Positions 51,961 to 64,000 of a stretch of DNA of 64,000 bases are shown here, one piece after another. The number at the start of each line of letters is the position of its first letter. The first letter of the stretch is position 1. Made by a program: the position numbers and the translations under genes. The stretch is taken from assembly GCA_028023455.1 (NCBI GenBank), contig JAQFVV010000012.1:5430499-5494498 (forward strand), written 5' to 3'. This DNA comes from Epiperipatus broadwayi. Taxonomy: Eukaryota > Onychophora > Udeonychophora > Euonychophora > Peripatidae. The notes beneath the pieces were generated by a model. The model searched no databases. It was not told the DNA's origin and saw only the letters and a list, made by a program, of their open reading frames with translations.

Positions 51961-53310
51961 ACTATTATTTTCCGCAGATTATATATTTTAATATAAGAAA
52001 CGTTTTCAGCTGTAACAAATTTGTAACAACTTAAAATAATATCAGAGCATATATTACGCAAAGTCATTTTCTTATCATATTTATTCACTTTGTTAAATTC
52101 ATAAAATCTTTCTTTTCATAAATTAATTTTATATATAGTTGAATGTTTTCCATAGTTGCAAAGCTTTTCGTGAAATTATTTCTTTAAATTAAGTCATGAA
52201 TAGCTCTTTTAAGTGGAGTTTATCTATTTTATTAGTAGATAAGTTGCCTACATATACTTGGCTATCCTTAACACAATTTACAATCTAATAATCTCCTGTA
52301 AGGTATATAAGCTTTGTTTCAAAGATGCTACTTCTAAAGTTCGTATTATAAAATAAAACTAGTGAATCATCAGAACTACTTATGAATCTTATACCTAAAC
52401 TATTAAAATATAATGTATTCACATATCTTCTTTATTACATTCTATTTTATTCATTAGTTCTAAATGTTTGACTGTATTAAATTTGTCCCTAGTTTGCAAT
52501 CAAATAAGATTTTTACATTTACATTCAGAATATCCCTACTCATAACTATGTACTTCAATGATAGCAAAAGCATTTAGATTTCAGGAGTTTCATCTCTAGT
52601 GATAATTATTTATATCTATCGTTATTATCTAAGCTCATGATAAAATTTTCTTTCAAACAAACTCTATCATTTAAAACTACTTTTTCCTCATTCTTATCAG
52701 AAGAATAATCACCCACACAATCATGATGGTTTTTATGAAGCTGCCATTTTATATATTTTTCTATCTTTTATTAAAATATCAGCAATTAAAGAGTTTTTAA
52801 CTTTGAAAATATTATTTCCACATCCTCAGTTTTTATTTTACTGTCACAACACTTGTCAATGAATATTTCTTTCCTATTCATTTTTTTATGGAAAAAGATT
52901 ATTTTCTTTTATTTTGGAGACTTTTAGAGTTATTTTGCAGCTTGTGGTACCTTTTTATATTCAGTTTGGAATTCCAAGTGTTTTCATAAAATCTCTCACT
53001 CATCTCCAGCTTGTGTTTCTTTTCAAAACTCTTCACACCTATTTATTTTTTAAAAAAATCAATTAGAAATTTATCACATCTATTGTCAATGAACAGTCTT
53101 AAGCTTTGTCTCTCACTTTTTGGCAAATTCAACAAAAACCTATTACTATCACTAATTCTTCCATAATAATTCATTAAAACTACTTTAAACCAAAACAAAC
53201 AAATATCTATAAATTATTATAAAATACTAAGATAAATAACATAATATCAAGATTTATATTCACTGTAATATTTGTCTGACGTCCTCTTCCAGCCTTCACA
53301 ACTATTTTTA
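51961..53310 (-). pseudogene. Probable 5' part of the Penelope remnant or a second decayed ORF
   Basis: Pyrimidine-rich on plus, so A-rich on minus, with open segments such as SSSDDSLVLFYNTNFRSS (about 52380-52325) and KNEEKVVLNDRVCLKENFIM (about 52700-52640). It lies directly upstream of, and on the same strand as, the PLE fragment, but I cannot align it confidently to PLE RT motifs. Confidence 0.35.
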
Positions 53311-54549
53311 AAAAATGGTATCTAATAAAAAATATATAAATAAATTTATTAAATTAAAATAACTTTTGCTTCATAAGAATACAGCATTTTATTTTTTTAA
53401 ATTCAAAATTCATAATATAATATCATATGCAAAATAAACTTTACAATGTTTAAATATTACACATAAGGCAAAAAAAATGTATTCAATTTTTAGCTCATCA
53501 AAAATAGTAATATAAAAATTACAAATGAATTATTTATTAGATGACAACTTTAAAAAATATAATTGATATAATTTTAATTATAGCTATCTAAAGGTTATCA
53601 TGGCCATTTTTTTTTTGGGGGGGGGGGGGGTCTAAGAAAATAAAATAAAGAAATAACCCTAACAATCATTGAAAATATTTTACATGTCTCTGGCATATAC
53701 TAAATCATTCTAAAACATCTTTACATAACAATTATTTAACATTTCAAAAAGGAAATATTTTTTTTAAAAAAATTACATATTTCTTCAACCAAATAAAATA
53801 TATTATTAATTAATATTTTTTTTTCTTTTCTTTCATTAAATAATAGTGTTATACTATTGTTTTTTTTAACCAACACAAAATCTATTAAAAACATAAAGTT
53901 AACTCTTTTAAAAAAAGTAAACCAAATAATCATCCATGCGTACTCTTTTATTTATATTAATGAATTTATTATTGTGTCAAATCTTTTTTTAATCTAGTTT
54001 TAAAATATGTATGTGTGTAATCATAAATGTATAATTAATTGTTGAGGCAAAATATTTTTTCATATATATGTGTTATGTCATGTAAAGTGCATTTAAATCA
54101 ATAAAGTGTTCTTATTAAGAAAAAATATTGATATTTATCGATTTAATATGAAGAAAATATTGTTACAATATTTTAAAAATAAAATTATTCATAATGGATA
54201 TGTCTAATACTTATAATAAGGCCCTCTACAATAAATTATCTTCTAATGTAAGAATTTATATAAATATATTAATTTCTTAATAACCTAAACAAAATTTTCA
54301 ACACACTTATACCTTTCATGATTACAACTTATTTATTAGCACCATAATTTTGTTTGTATTAAATCTGATAGGAATATATTCATAATCAATTGCAATTTTT
54401 ATGCTCAGATTCAAAAATATTAAAGATTATTTTACAAGACTTACAAGGATTAACAATAAAATTATAACTGTGTATAAATTGACTCTATACGCAGAATTAA
54501 ATGTACATTATATATATATACACACGCAGAAAGAGAAGGGGGGGGGGTT
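53311..54549. other. AT-rich DNA with two poly-G runs
   Basis: T-run into 14 G at 53607-53630, and ten G at 54538-54547. The minus-strand frame at 53736-53933 shows no family features. Confidence 0.5.
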
Positions 54550-55370
54550 AAAATAGAATTAACAGAAAATTAAATGGATTATTACAAGAATAATTACAAA
54601 ATGAAAAGGTAATAATCTTTTAAGAAAATTGAATGAAAAATTCCAAAGATCATCCAGATATGACAAAGATCAATATTATAATTCTATTTGAAAATATATG
54701 AAAATAGAACAGGAATGAAAAATAAGTTTAATTTTTAAAGGATTCATAATGTCAAAAGAAATTTTGAATTATGAATAGGTTTGCTAAAAAAAATGCCAAA
54801 AATCAGATTATAACTGAAATAATAGTGAATGAAGATGGAAGGTTTATCAGAAAATCTATATCACAATAATGAGATATTTTATTTTGAAAAACCTTAAATC
54901 ATGAAGTTGATCAGAAATTTGTTGAAAAAATTAATATTAATCAATAAAAAGCTAACCAAATTATATCAGTTATTCTGGTAACATGCTTGATAATCTACAA
55001 ATTAGAAGTCAGTTTTTATTCTTTCAACAAAAAATGATTACAGAATGTGAAAATTATTTTGCCATATTTCTCAAATAATACACATTAAAGATTATTCTTT
55101 CATGTTACAGAACAGATTAGATTCTCACATTGACAAAGAACTGGTTTCAGAAAGATTAAAAAAAACAGAGACATCATTCATTACATACATTTGATAATAA
55201 AAAAAAGAGCAAGAAATACTAAAAATAAGTCTACATTATAACAAGATGTCTTAGCTGATTGTGCTTAATTATTTAATTTTCTTTAAAATGGATATATTAG
55301 AATATTTTAATCTTTTCATGAGAAATCTTTATATGAAATTACAAGCTGCAGAAAAATTTTGTTCTTCATT
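54550..55370 (+). other. A-rich, possibly decayed coding block
   Basis: Plus strand is A-rich with open stretches (MLDNLQIRSQFLFFQQKM near 54975-55030) broken by many stops, resembling 19090-20720 in texture. Family not recognised. Confidence 0.25.
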
Positions 55371-55371
55371 T

Positions 55372-55850
55372 TTAACAATATGTTGTGGTGCTTAAAATCC
55401 CCAGACTTTTATTATAAGTTAGTATTAGTGAGTGCATCACATAACACTTAACTACTGGATTTTTTATTATTGACAAATGATCTAAAGAGAAATAGGCTAT
55501 TACCACTTTGATGACTTCATTATCAATTTGGGTCCTGACATAACTGTCTTCTTCAAATCTAGTCACAAGCCCATCAATTGATTTTTTAACTTTTCTAATA
55601 ATAGGCTTGTAATCTACTGTATTTATAATTATAAATGTGATTTCATCAACACATCCATAATTACAGATGTTTTTTATTAATTCTGAAATCATATTTATCT
55701 GCATTCAATCTAGATCTCTCATTATAAATTTAATATATAACTTGTTCAGGTGATTCTTTCAAAATTCTTTGCCTATATCAGACCAATCTGTTATGCCCAT
55801 GATCATTAACTCAAATTTTCCTATGTTTTGTTATGTCAATTTTTTTATAA
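55372..55850 (-). pseudogene. Unidentified decayed ORF
   Basis: A 110-codon frame starting at 55704 (MQINMISELIKNICNYGCVD, ending SLGILSTTTYC) continues upstream in the same frame through two TGA codons to about 55850 (ELMIMGITDWSDIGKEF). The composition is protein-like: Lys/Asp-rich helical middle, KVKKSIDGLVTRFEEDSYVR. I do not recognise the family. In-frame TGA codons and lack of splice context suggest a dead element rather than a gene, though an exon is not excluded. Confidence 0.35.
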
Positions 55851-58394
55851 CTATTTTTCTTAAAGCTTAAATAACAGTTTCTTTTTCTTTTTTATTTTAT
55901 TTTTTATATGCTATTTTATCATTCTTTTACTTTTAAAAATATATCTAATTTCCTTTTTTTCTTTTTATATAATATTGTTTGTTTTTTTTATTTAGAAATT
56001 AAGAAAACATTATACATATCAAATGAAATATACATTATATATATATATATTATTGTAACATCAAATTTATGAAATTGAATATTCCACCATACATGGTAGG
56101 TGTGAATCCAGCACTAATAATATATAATGATGTTCAATAATATATCTAATATGTATTGTAAATTTTCATTCAAATAAATATGAATGTTAAATGGTTATTA
56201 AAATTCAAATAAAAAAAGAATCAATTCAAGTATATAATAATATTAACCAATGTGATGATATTGGTTTATAATGTTAAAGCATAATACTCCCAAAAGTATT
56301 TTATTTGTTTTTTCAGTTTCCATAAAAATGAAATGCAAAAATACCAAACCTTCTAAAAAGAATGTTTACTTTTGGAAATTTTTTAAAGTGATGATGATCA
56401 TCAATTGCAAATTATGACCACCATTCCTGCATGTCCCCCAGTGGATTGCATGATTTCTCAGGATTGTGGATATTAACTAGCATATGAGTGTTAAAAGCAT
56501 AATGTTTCGATTTACTTACAAACACAAACTAAATGAATTAATGATAAAAAAATTAACAGTTTATTAATAATGACTAAATAAAACTGTTGCGTATATAGTA
56601 TATAAAAATATTAAATATCATAGTAATAAAACACTTTAAATTTAAGTTTAGGTTTAAGTTCATATAGTATTTATAATGATAAGATCTTATAACATTAAAT
56701 ATTGAAACAGTCACGAAACATGGTTTTTTGCAGACATCATTCTTTTAACAAATTTCCAGTTGTCTTCAGTAATTCCTCTAATGATGGTGGTTATTCTCTT
56801 TGAACACTAGTAATGTTAAAAAGTAATATAACAGCATTACTGACATTATATAAAGTATAATGTCAGTGGGTCATGGTTAATTTATATAACCCGGTCAATG
56901 GCTGGTTTTGCAAACTTGAGCATTGGTTTCTGGAAATAAATGCAACAGGAATTTAGCTGGTTTGTTTTTTCTGTTGCCTAGCTACACATGGTATTTAGTT
57001 TTCTGCTAGCTAAAGTCATCATACTGGCTGTGAGGACCAGATTACCAAAAAATATTTTAAAAACAGTAAAATATAGCTATCCAAGTTATGGATAAAAATG
57101 AATTTTAATCTGCAATTTCTCTTCTCGGCATTGGATTACTGCAACACTGCTTCAAAAGTAGATTAGACTGGAATACAAAGCAATATAGAATAAAATACTG
57201 GACTCTTGAAATGCCTAAATTCTTCTTTCCAACATATTATACCTATTTGATGTTGTTCGAACAACAACTTTTCAAACAATATATATGTCACCAATTAAGG
57301 AAAATCTGATCTTTGGGTCATTATAACAATATTCGTTTTGAGAAACACCTTTTTTCATTCTTTTTCAAATATGTTGTGGAAACAAATTTACAACTAATAT
57401 TATACTTTGATACATAAACAAATGAAAGAGAAAAGAAAAGGTTGTTTGCCTCTTTTTCTATTATTAGTTAATGTAGGGGAGAAAAAATCATTGCAGGCAT
57501 TTAAATATAGCTCAATAATTTCTAAAATATTATTAATTCCAAAATTTTAATATTATATTTAGCTTTGCCATCCAGTTTTGCTATAAAAAAATGTAGGGAA
57601 TTTTATACAAAACTCAGCTAAAGAAGGGCAAACTAGAAGAGGTCAAATTTTAATTTTTAGAAACACAATTCAAATTCTTTTGTGTATTGAGACTACTTTT
57701 CTCTCTTTCTTTATGTTGAAATTCATCATTAGTATTTCACATATTACAAAGTAAATTTAGAAAATATGATCAAATTCATAAACTAATTTTTTTATTTAAT
57801 TTTTTAGGCAGTTTACTGAAGTGACACCTATATACACACACATACACAAATGACAATTTGAATATTTATTAGACAGTTCGTATGAGTTTTTATTAAACTT
57901 TTTTTTTGCAGTATTGAAATGTAATCAATCTGGACTGCATCAGATTTTTTATAGTTACAATACATGTATATATAGGAATTGGAAATAGTGAACGTGTCAC
58001 AATTTTGGAATTCATTTCTAAATGAATAAAAAAAGGCATGTATAATACTCATATATTTTTTATGATTTTATGCAACATTAAGTAATGAAATGAGAGTAAA
58101 AAAGAGACATATATTATATTCATAATGTTGACCAACATGTCTCATAAATGTAGGGCAGGATTTGTAATTGAATGGGAAAAGGCTTAATGATAAATAGTAT
58201 ATATATATAATGTACATATAAGTATATATAAAAATGAGAATATATATATAAGCTATGCTGTGATCATAAAGATGATCAGCTCACCTCAGTATCATACATA
58301 TACTAGCCCATAAATAAAATAGTATATGTACATAATCATAATAAAGTGTGTATATTTTAAAGATAAATCTTAGCAGTGCTATAAAGTCATCATG
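55851..58394. other. AT-rich DNA with one perfect short hairpin
   Basis: 56839-56867 is a perfect 12 bp stem, ACTGACATTATA / TATAATGTCAGT, around TAAAG. Otherwise nothing recognised. Confidence 0.5.
56839..56867. repeat. Perfect 12 bp inverted repeat, 5 bp loop
   Basis: The stem does not extend clearly beyond 12 bp, so it is too short for a typical animal microRNA precursor. Function unknown. Confidence 0.7.
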
Positions 58395-58865
58395 ATTATG
58401 ATGAGACCATAAGGGATCATCATCATCATCATCAACCATCATCAATCCACTGCAGGATAAAGGTCTCTCCAAGTTCAATCCATCTTCTCCGATCTTTAGT
58501 TTTTCTTCTCCACATCACCCCCGCATCCTTTCTTATTTCTACCATCCATCTCACATGTGGTCTCTTTCGGGATCTTTTACAATCTCTTGGAATCCAGTTT
58601 AAGATTTTAATTGTTTATCTATTATCATCTCTTCTAGCAATATGTCCATCCCAACTCCATTTCAGTCTTTTATTTTTTTCAATTAGGTCAATAACACCTG
58701 TTTGGGCTCTTATCCATATACTGCATTTTTAATCTCTTATTGATATTCCCAAAATGCATCTCTCCATACTTCTTTGAGTGCTCTGAAGTCTCTGTATTGC
58801 TCTTTCATTAAGTGTCCAAGACTTCTGGTAAAACACATGTATTATTTCCTTTTCAAACACATACC
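58395..58865 (-). mobile_element. RTE-type LINE, 5'-truncated 3' end with (GAT)n tail
   Basis: Minus-strand translation follows the C-terminus of an RTE-like reverse transcriptase: QRSMERCILGIS near 58780-58745, GVIDLIEKNKRLKWSWDGHI near 58700-58650, ARRDDNR, WIPRDCKR, RPHVRWMVEIRKDAGVMWRR, then RRWIELGETFILQWIDDG and a stop at 58434-58432. The stop runs straight into GATGATGAT repeats, the typical 3' tail of such elements. Two in-frame TAA codons (near 58729 and 58617) show decay. The N-terminal endonuclease and RT palm are missing, consistent with 5' truncation at insertion. Confidence 0.88.
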
Positions 58866-59284
58866 ATCATATAATTCAAAAAAGCATTATATAAAATCCA
58901 CACACACACACAATTTCTTTATTGCTCAGTCCTGGATAGTGAGAGACTGCCAAAAATGTACGCAATAGACAAATACTTAATCTAGAACTCAAATAAATTT
59001 ATTATATTAATTGAAAAATAGTGATTAATAATTTTATTAATTAATTACTGTTATTACAATTATTAATAAATAATAGGTCTAAAATAAATATTCTCCATTA
59101 GCATAAATAGATTATTATATCTGATTCTTATTTATTTGCAAATATTTCATAGTTATTAATTTCATAAATAAGTAAAAAAACAATAAGTGCGATATTATTA
59201 TTTAAATTTTATGTCTATCTGGTTTACATGTATAAAAGAAAACTTGTTTCAGATATATATATACACTATACACATATGTATTTA
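58866..59284. other. AT-rich DNA, nothing recognised
   Basis: (CA)n near 58902-58912; otherwise unassigned. Confidence 0.5.
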
Positions 59285-59776
59285 ATAGACAGGGTATGAG
59301 CACAGACTTTCACATGACCCACCACTCTCCACACTATCTCATAACACTGATACACCTGAACACACATATGTCGAAAAGATAAATAATCACCAATATACGT
59401 ATTTCATGCTAAACCAGCAATCATCAGTTGGTCCAGATTACCATCTCTACACATATATGCTACAAGTGCTCAGATATATATTAAGATAGCAAATCCTCCT
59501 ACTTTAATGGACAGGCTTCAATGTACTCCACACTCCAACTCTTCAACTGTCCCTTAAAGTAGGAGGATTTGCTATCTTAATATATATCTGAGCACTTGTA
59601 GCATATATGTGTAGAGATGGTAATCTGGACCAACTGATGATTGCTGGTTTAGCATGAAATACGTATATTGGTGATTATTTATCTTTTCGACATATGTGTG
59701 TTCAGGTGTATCAGCGTTTTGAGATAGGGTGGAGAGTGGTGGGTCATGTGAAAGTCTGTGCTCATACCCTGTCTAT
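59285..59776. repeat. Near-perfect ~222 bp hairpin, 46 bp loop
   Basis: Left arm 59285-59507 and right arm 59554-59776 are reverse complements with only a few mismatches (for example CACACTATCTCATAACACTG against CACCCTATCTCAAAACGCTG). The loop (59508-59553) contains CTCCAACTCTTCAACTG. The left half plus loop corresponds, on minus, to the single unit at 51485-51740, so the hairpin is one unit joined to a truncated inverted copy. A transcript would form long double-stranded RNA. The plus-strand frame at 59694-60089 begins in the arm and is not credible. Confidence 0.9.
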
Positions 59777-62504
59777 TACATATATAGACACAGGGATACG
59801 CCTGTGTATTTCATCTATTACATGTGTATTTAGTAATATAAAAATATTTCGATTTTTAATTTTTAATTCATCTTTAAATCATAAGTTAATTATTTTAACA
59901 TTATATATTTATAATAATTTTGCATATAATTGTTGGCATATAAATTTTATAAAAATGTTGATTATCATTTTAGAATTTAGATTTCCATTTTATAATACAC
60001 AACTTTATTTCATAAACTTTAACACTTGTTTTTGTTTTCTTCAGATTTTTAACTGGAATAACCAACATTTAAGCTTTACATTCTTATAGCATTATTGTTA
60101 CGTCAAAGAATTTGAACCACTTTCCTAGACTTCCTGAAATCTGGTTTTATTAATATTAATCAGTTATTAATAATTTTTATTTGTCATACATTAGAGTAGA
60201 TATTATTTATTATTAGTCAGCTTTAATTTACTCAAAATTACTTATTTGTTTGGGCAAATCACAATGACAAACTATTTTATAAAATTGCTTTCTAAGAAAA
60301 AAATAATTTATCTTTTTTAAAAACAATTTAAATATGACTGAAATACTTTTTAACACAAATATATAAATAGATTTTTCTTCTTGCATATCATTACCAGTTG
60401 ACTTAATATATTAATCTTTTAAACATGTGATTCAATCAAACAACACCTTCTTAAAAAAAAAAAAAAAAACATATTTTGAGTTCATTTGACAATAGACTTT
60501 CAAATTAATTCTTAATGTATTTGTTAATAGAAAAATATTTATATATTATATTTTTATAAGTATATTTTTAAAAATTAAAATAGTAAGTAATATCTGTATA
60601 TTAAAGCATTTGCATAAAATTAAAAGATTTAAATATTTGCTAATTTTTATTAGTATCATAATTATCTTTACTTGTAAACATAAAAAATGAAAATAAAATA
60701 ATTAATGTTATTATTATTGTGCATAAGGAATTATTATAAAAACGTAACTATAATTAAATTTTTAAAATGTTTCCATAACATATTTTTGTCAAATTCCATT
60801 TTAAAAAAACACTGGTAAAGATGTCACCCCCAAAACGAAAGTGCTCACAAAAACAAAAAAACTAAAATTATAAATGAAATTCTTTTGTTTGCAAGTGGTT
60901 CCACTTTCTTGATAAAAAGTATAACTAAATTTACATTTTTAAAAATGAAATATATAAATTGCTAAACAAATGACAGTGTTAATTAAAAGCCATAAAGACT
61001 GTCAGAGTGTGACCTCCTGTAAAGTGAAATTTCAGTATTTTATTGTCAGAGAATTTCAGAAACTAAAAATTACTAATTATGCACTATATATATATCGCTG
61101 AATTACTTTTTGACATTATTAGATTTAATTTTCATCTATGTTTTATATGTATGTGGATTGGCTTCATATATAAATAGTCTTTTTAAAATGTGCTGGTTAA
61201 TAGATACATAAGATAAACGTTGGCTGCTTCAATTTATGTTTAATTTTTATACTCTTTTCATATTATACATAGTGAATAGTGACTACAACATATTGCAAAT
61301 TATCCAACATAGATAGCATTATTGGCATATATTTGTGTAATGAAAAGTCTGCTAGAAGCAAAACTATTATTGACTTTTTATGTTTTCAAATAAAAATGCG
61401 CCTCTAGTGGCACAAAAAATTATATCTGATTCTGATTTATTTGAAAATATCAAATAGATATTAATTTATTAAATAACTAGAGACACAATAAATGTAAATT
61501 CTTTAAAATTTAATTCTATGTTTATTTAGTTCACATGTAAAAAAATATTAATAATGTTATTAAATACAATTGTTACTTTTTTTTATTCACAAAACAAATT
61601 AACATAAATTTCTTTTAATTTAAATCCAAATCATTTTTAAATTAAAACTTTTTTCTTAATTTCCTTTTGATTTAAAATAATTTAAATTAACTTTTGCAAT
61701 TTACATATATCAAAACAACAATTTTTATTTCCTTTTTATGAAATTAGTATTTTTTTTACTTATAACAACACTAATAATTTTGCTTTATTTTTATCTGAAT
61801 CAGAAATAAATTAAATAAATCAATTAATTTGGGAAATTATATTTAATTTTAAATCATTTATTTCAAAACATCAATAATATTGTTATTCATTTAACCAATA
61901 TTTTAGTCAATTTAGACGATAATATATAGATATATAACTTTTGTTATTCTTTTTTCTTCTTTTACGTAAATCAAACACAGTTAAACACACATTATCATGA
62001 ATATTCATTCATTGTTTTGTGAGCATATGCCAATTCTGTACCATTATTCTTCCTCTTTTCACAAACAAAAAAAAGAAAAACTTATGACAAGTATATACAT
62101 ATTGTAATAGTTAGATTTGATACATACTTTGAAAAGATATGTAATTTTAAAATGCTTTAACACTTACTTATCAAAGTTAGTGTTACCATGATCACACCAT
62201 ATTTATAGTTAAAAAAGATATAACCGTAGCAAGTTTATTTATTTGTAGGCAGAATTACTTTAAAATATTTATAATTGATTTATTTAAAGTTAATATTTTG
62301 CTTTATATTCAAATATTTCACATGAGCAGATAAAATACAATAATAAAATGAATAATACAACAAATTAAAATTCAATAATGTATAATATTAATAGTCATTT
62401 TGTTATAATAATAGTAATAGGATGTGTGGTCACGATTGTTTAAATTAATGTGGAAGTAACTAATCTTTCTTATTGCATTGCCAAATGTATATCATATAAT
62501 ACTA
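59777..62504. other. AT-rich DNA, nothing recognised
   Basis: Poly-A at 60452-60469. A short start-like MSPPKRKCSQKQK at 60821 stops at once and is not followed by recognisable coding. Nothing else assigned. Confidence 0.45.
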
Positions 62505-62865
62505 AATCATCCATGCCCTTTACTACTGTTACACAATACTTTACACCCTCTTTTACAGTTTCAATTGCCCCAGCAATCTACTTCAGAACTACAATTAATA
62601 TAAACATATGAATATAAATATACATGAACATATATTTTACATTCTATATATACATCTTATAATCATCATCTATTTATTACCTTTTAAATATTATATAATT
62701 TTTTTCCTTTTAGATGTATATATAGAATGTAAATTATATGTTCATGTATATTTATATGTTTGTATTATGTTGTAATTCTGAAGAAGATCGCTGGGGCTAT
62801 CAAAACTGTAAACTGTAAGATAGGGTGGTAAATAAAGCATTATGTCAAGTAGTAAAGCACATAGA
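62505..62865. repeat. Foldback with CTGAAG motifs near both ends
   Basis: Left arm (TAAATCATCCATG from 62503, CTTTACTACT, TTACAGTTT, TTGCCCCAGCAAT, to about 62665) pairs with right arm 62703-62865 (ATCGCTGGGGCTATC, AAACTGTAA, AGTAGTAAAG). The right arm has CTGAAGA (62778-62784), a GAT.GC/GC.ATC stem and AAAAC; the left arm on minus has CTGAAGT, a stem and GAAACTGTA. Same outward orientation as the 31-32 kb foldback. Confidence 0.75.
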
Positions 62866-64000
62866 TGATTTAGAATTATATGATATATAATGGTGAAATA
62901 CTTATTTTTTTTTATATATTATATTTAAGTTTATTTATTTTATTTTTATAAAAGTGAGTTGAATTTAAATGTGTCTCTTATATTGGAAAACTAAAGAATT
63001 TTAGCAAAATTTTGCATTGAATAGCTCTGTTTGAATGGTAGTGATTCTTTTTTTACTTATTTCTTATTGTACATAGATAATAGAAACAAATAGTAAATAA
63101 AACTCAGACTAAACAAATAACATCTTTATAGTTTGGGTGGACATTACTTATGTTGTACTAAGATGAAAAAAGTAAGTGCTTGTATACATTTCTAGAGCTA
63201 TTATTTCAATTTAAAATTATTTTTATTAACTTGATATATTATATAATTTCAAAAATTAAATATATGTGTAGCAATAAAAAGTATGCTTTTTGATATGTCT
63301 AAACTTATGCATTAAAAATAAAAATGCTTTAGTCTCTATATAATGCCAATAGATTGCATTTAAAAATATATACTCTTTATCATTGATTACTGTCTATTAA
63401 TGTGTGATATTGATATTTTTTGCATGAAAATATAACATATTTCCACATATTAAAATATTTAAACAATTACATCCAATAAAAATTATTAATTTATATATAT
63501 ATATACTAAAGTTAGATTGTAAGTATATTTTAATTTCACATGATAATATTTTTAAAATAATAATTTTATTAAATTAATCTATTTGGAAAGTAATGAGTTT
63601 AGCATTGAGCATAATTACACTTATTATTTAAGTAATACTTTGGGTGCAATTTGAAAATTATAATTGCAGTTTCTAATGCTATTTATTAGTCTGCATTCAG
63701 AACAGGTTGTACTTACCTGTTGAAGATTTATTTAAACTTCTTTGTATCAATAATTTCAATCTCTGTATAAAATAAAGTATTTTTTCATAAACTACAAGAA
63801 TTTAATAATTCTATTAAATGATTAGATATTAATAATAAAAACATGATAAATCCAATATTTTTAATATATTAAAAAAGTATATTTTATTCTCATTTATAAA
63901 TAGCAATATAATATATTAATATTGTTTAAATTATATGACTTCCTAGTTTCTATTTATAGATGCTAAGTTGTCTAGATACCATATATTTTCATTTGCATTT
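62866..64000. other. AT-rich DNA with a repeat shared with 38.5 kb
   Basis: 63680-63775 (CTATTTATTAGTCTGCATT, then TTATTTAAACTTC.TTGTA and CTCTGTA) matches 38546-38640, the interior of the 38.4 kb foldback. The rest is unassigned. Confidence 0.55.

Noticed and set aside
56839-56867. Perfect hairpin as a microRNA precursor
   Set aside because: The stem is only 12 bp; animal precursors need roughly 22 or more paired bases per arm.
58774-58968. Plus-strand 64-codon frame
   Set aside because: Antisense to the RTE LINE remnant.
59694-60089. 131-codon plus-strand frame
   Set aside because: Starts inside the arm of the 59.3-59.8 kb hairpin and runs into AT-rich DNA; composition is non-protein-like.
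60821-60865. MSPPKRKC start as the N-terminus of a zinc-finger transposase
   Set aside because: Stops after about a dozen codons and no related sequence follows in any frame.

Overview
The window is eukaryotic nuclear DNA from an AT-rich invertebrate animal. I see no intact host gene: every recognisable coding stretch is the decayed remnant of a transposable element. The mix (Penelope-like, RTE-type LINE, hAT, Tigger/pogo, tRNA-derived SINEs, many foldback repeats) would fit a cephalopod such as an octopus, but that placement is inference from the repeat style, not proof.

Layout. 1-2288 (minus): hAT-superfamily transposase with a TTF-type zinc finger, broken by two in-frame stops and two frameshifts, running off the left edge. 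3371-3490: small GC-rich island with two hAT-end-like direct repeats. 4218-5210: tandem plus head-to-head array of a ~340 bp unit, flanked by a 13 bp direct repeat (family A). 7181-7392: foldback element with a hammerhead-ribozyme-like core. 8750-9053: another foldback. 11273-12265: head-to-head array of a ~340 bp unit (family B). 13122-13550: foldback. 19090-20720: purine-rich decayed coding-like block. 21173-21450: foldback MITE. 22254-22725: C-terminal part of a Tigger-like transposase. 25287-25500: second copy of the hammerhead-bearing repeat. 27238-27415: two tandem tRNA-like units. 27821-28580 and 29400-30650: second, diverged copies of A and B. 31080-32125: ~1 kb hairpin. 33405-33450: best hammerhead-like core. 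34595-34692: (ATT)n(GTT)n microsatellite. 35652-35765 and 48681-48790: two copies of one tRNA-derived SINE. 38405-38803: foldback. 39451-40325: possible solo LTR. 40670-41330: head-to-head pair of Penelope 3' ends. 50340-51300: Penelope RT-connector and GIY-YIG endonuclease remnant. 58395-58865: RTE-type LINE 3' end. 59285-59776: near-perfect ~222 bp hairpin. 62505-62865: another hairpin.

How the parts relate. A Penelope-like element (PLE) system ties several pieces together: a PLE protein remnant with a GIY-YIG domain, three copies of the PLE C-terminal tail (two in one head-to-head hairpin), and a set of CTGANGA...GAAA motifs at or near the outer ends of inverted repeats. PLEs are known to carry hammerhead ribozymes and to form inverted, 5'-truncated copies. 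The ~340 bp A and B families are the least explained feature. They share unit length, tandem plus head-to-head layout and a similar order of small hairpins, and may be one structured-repeat superfamily.
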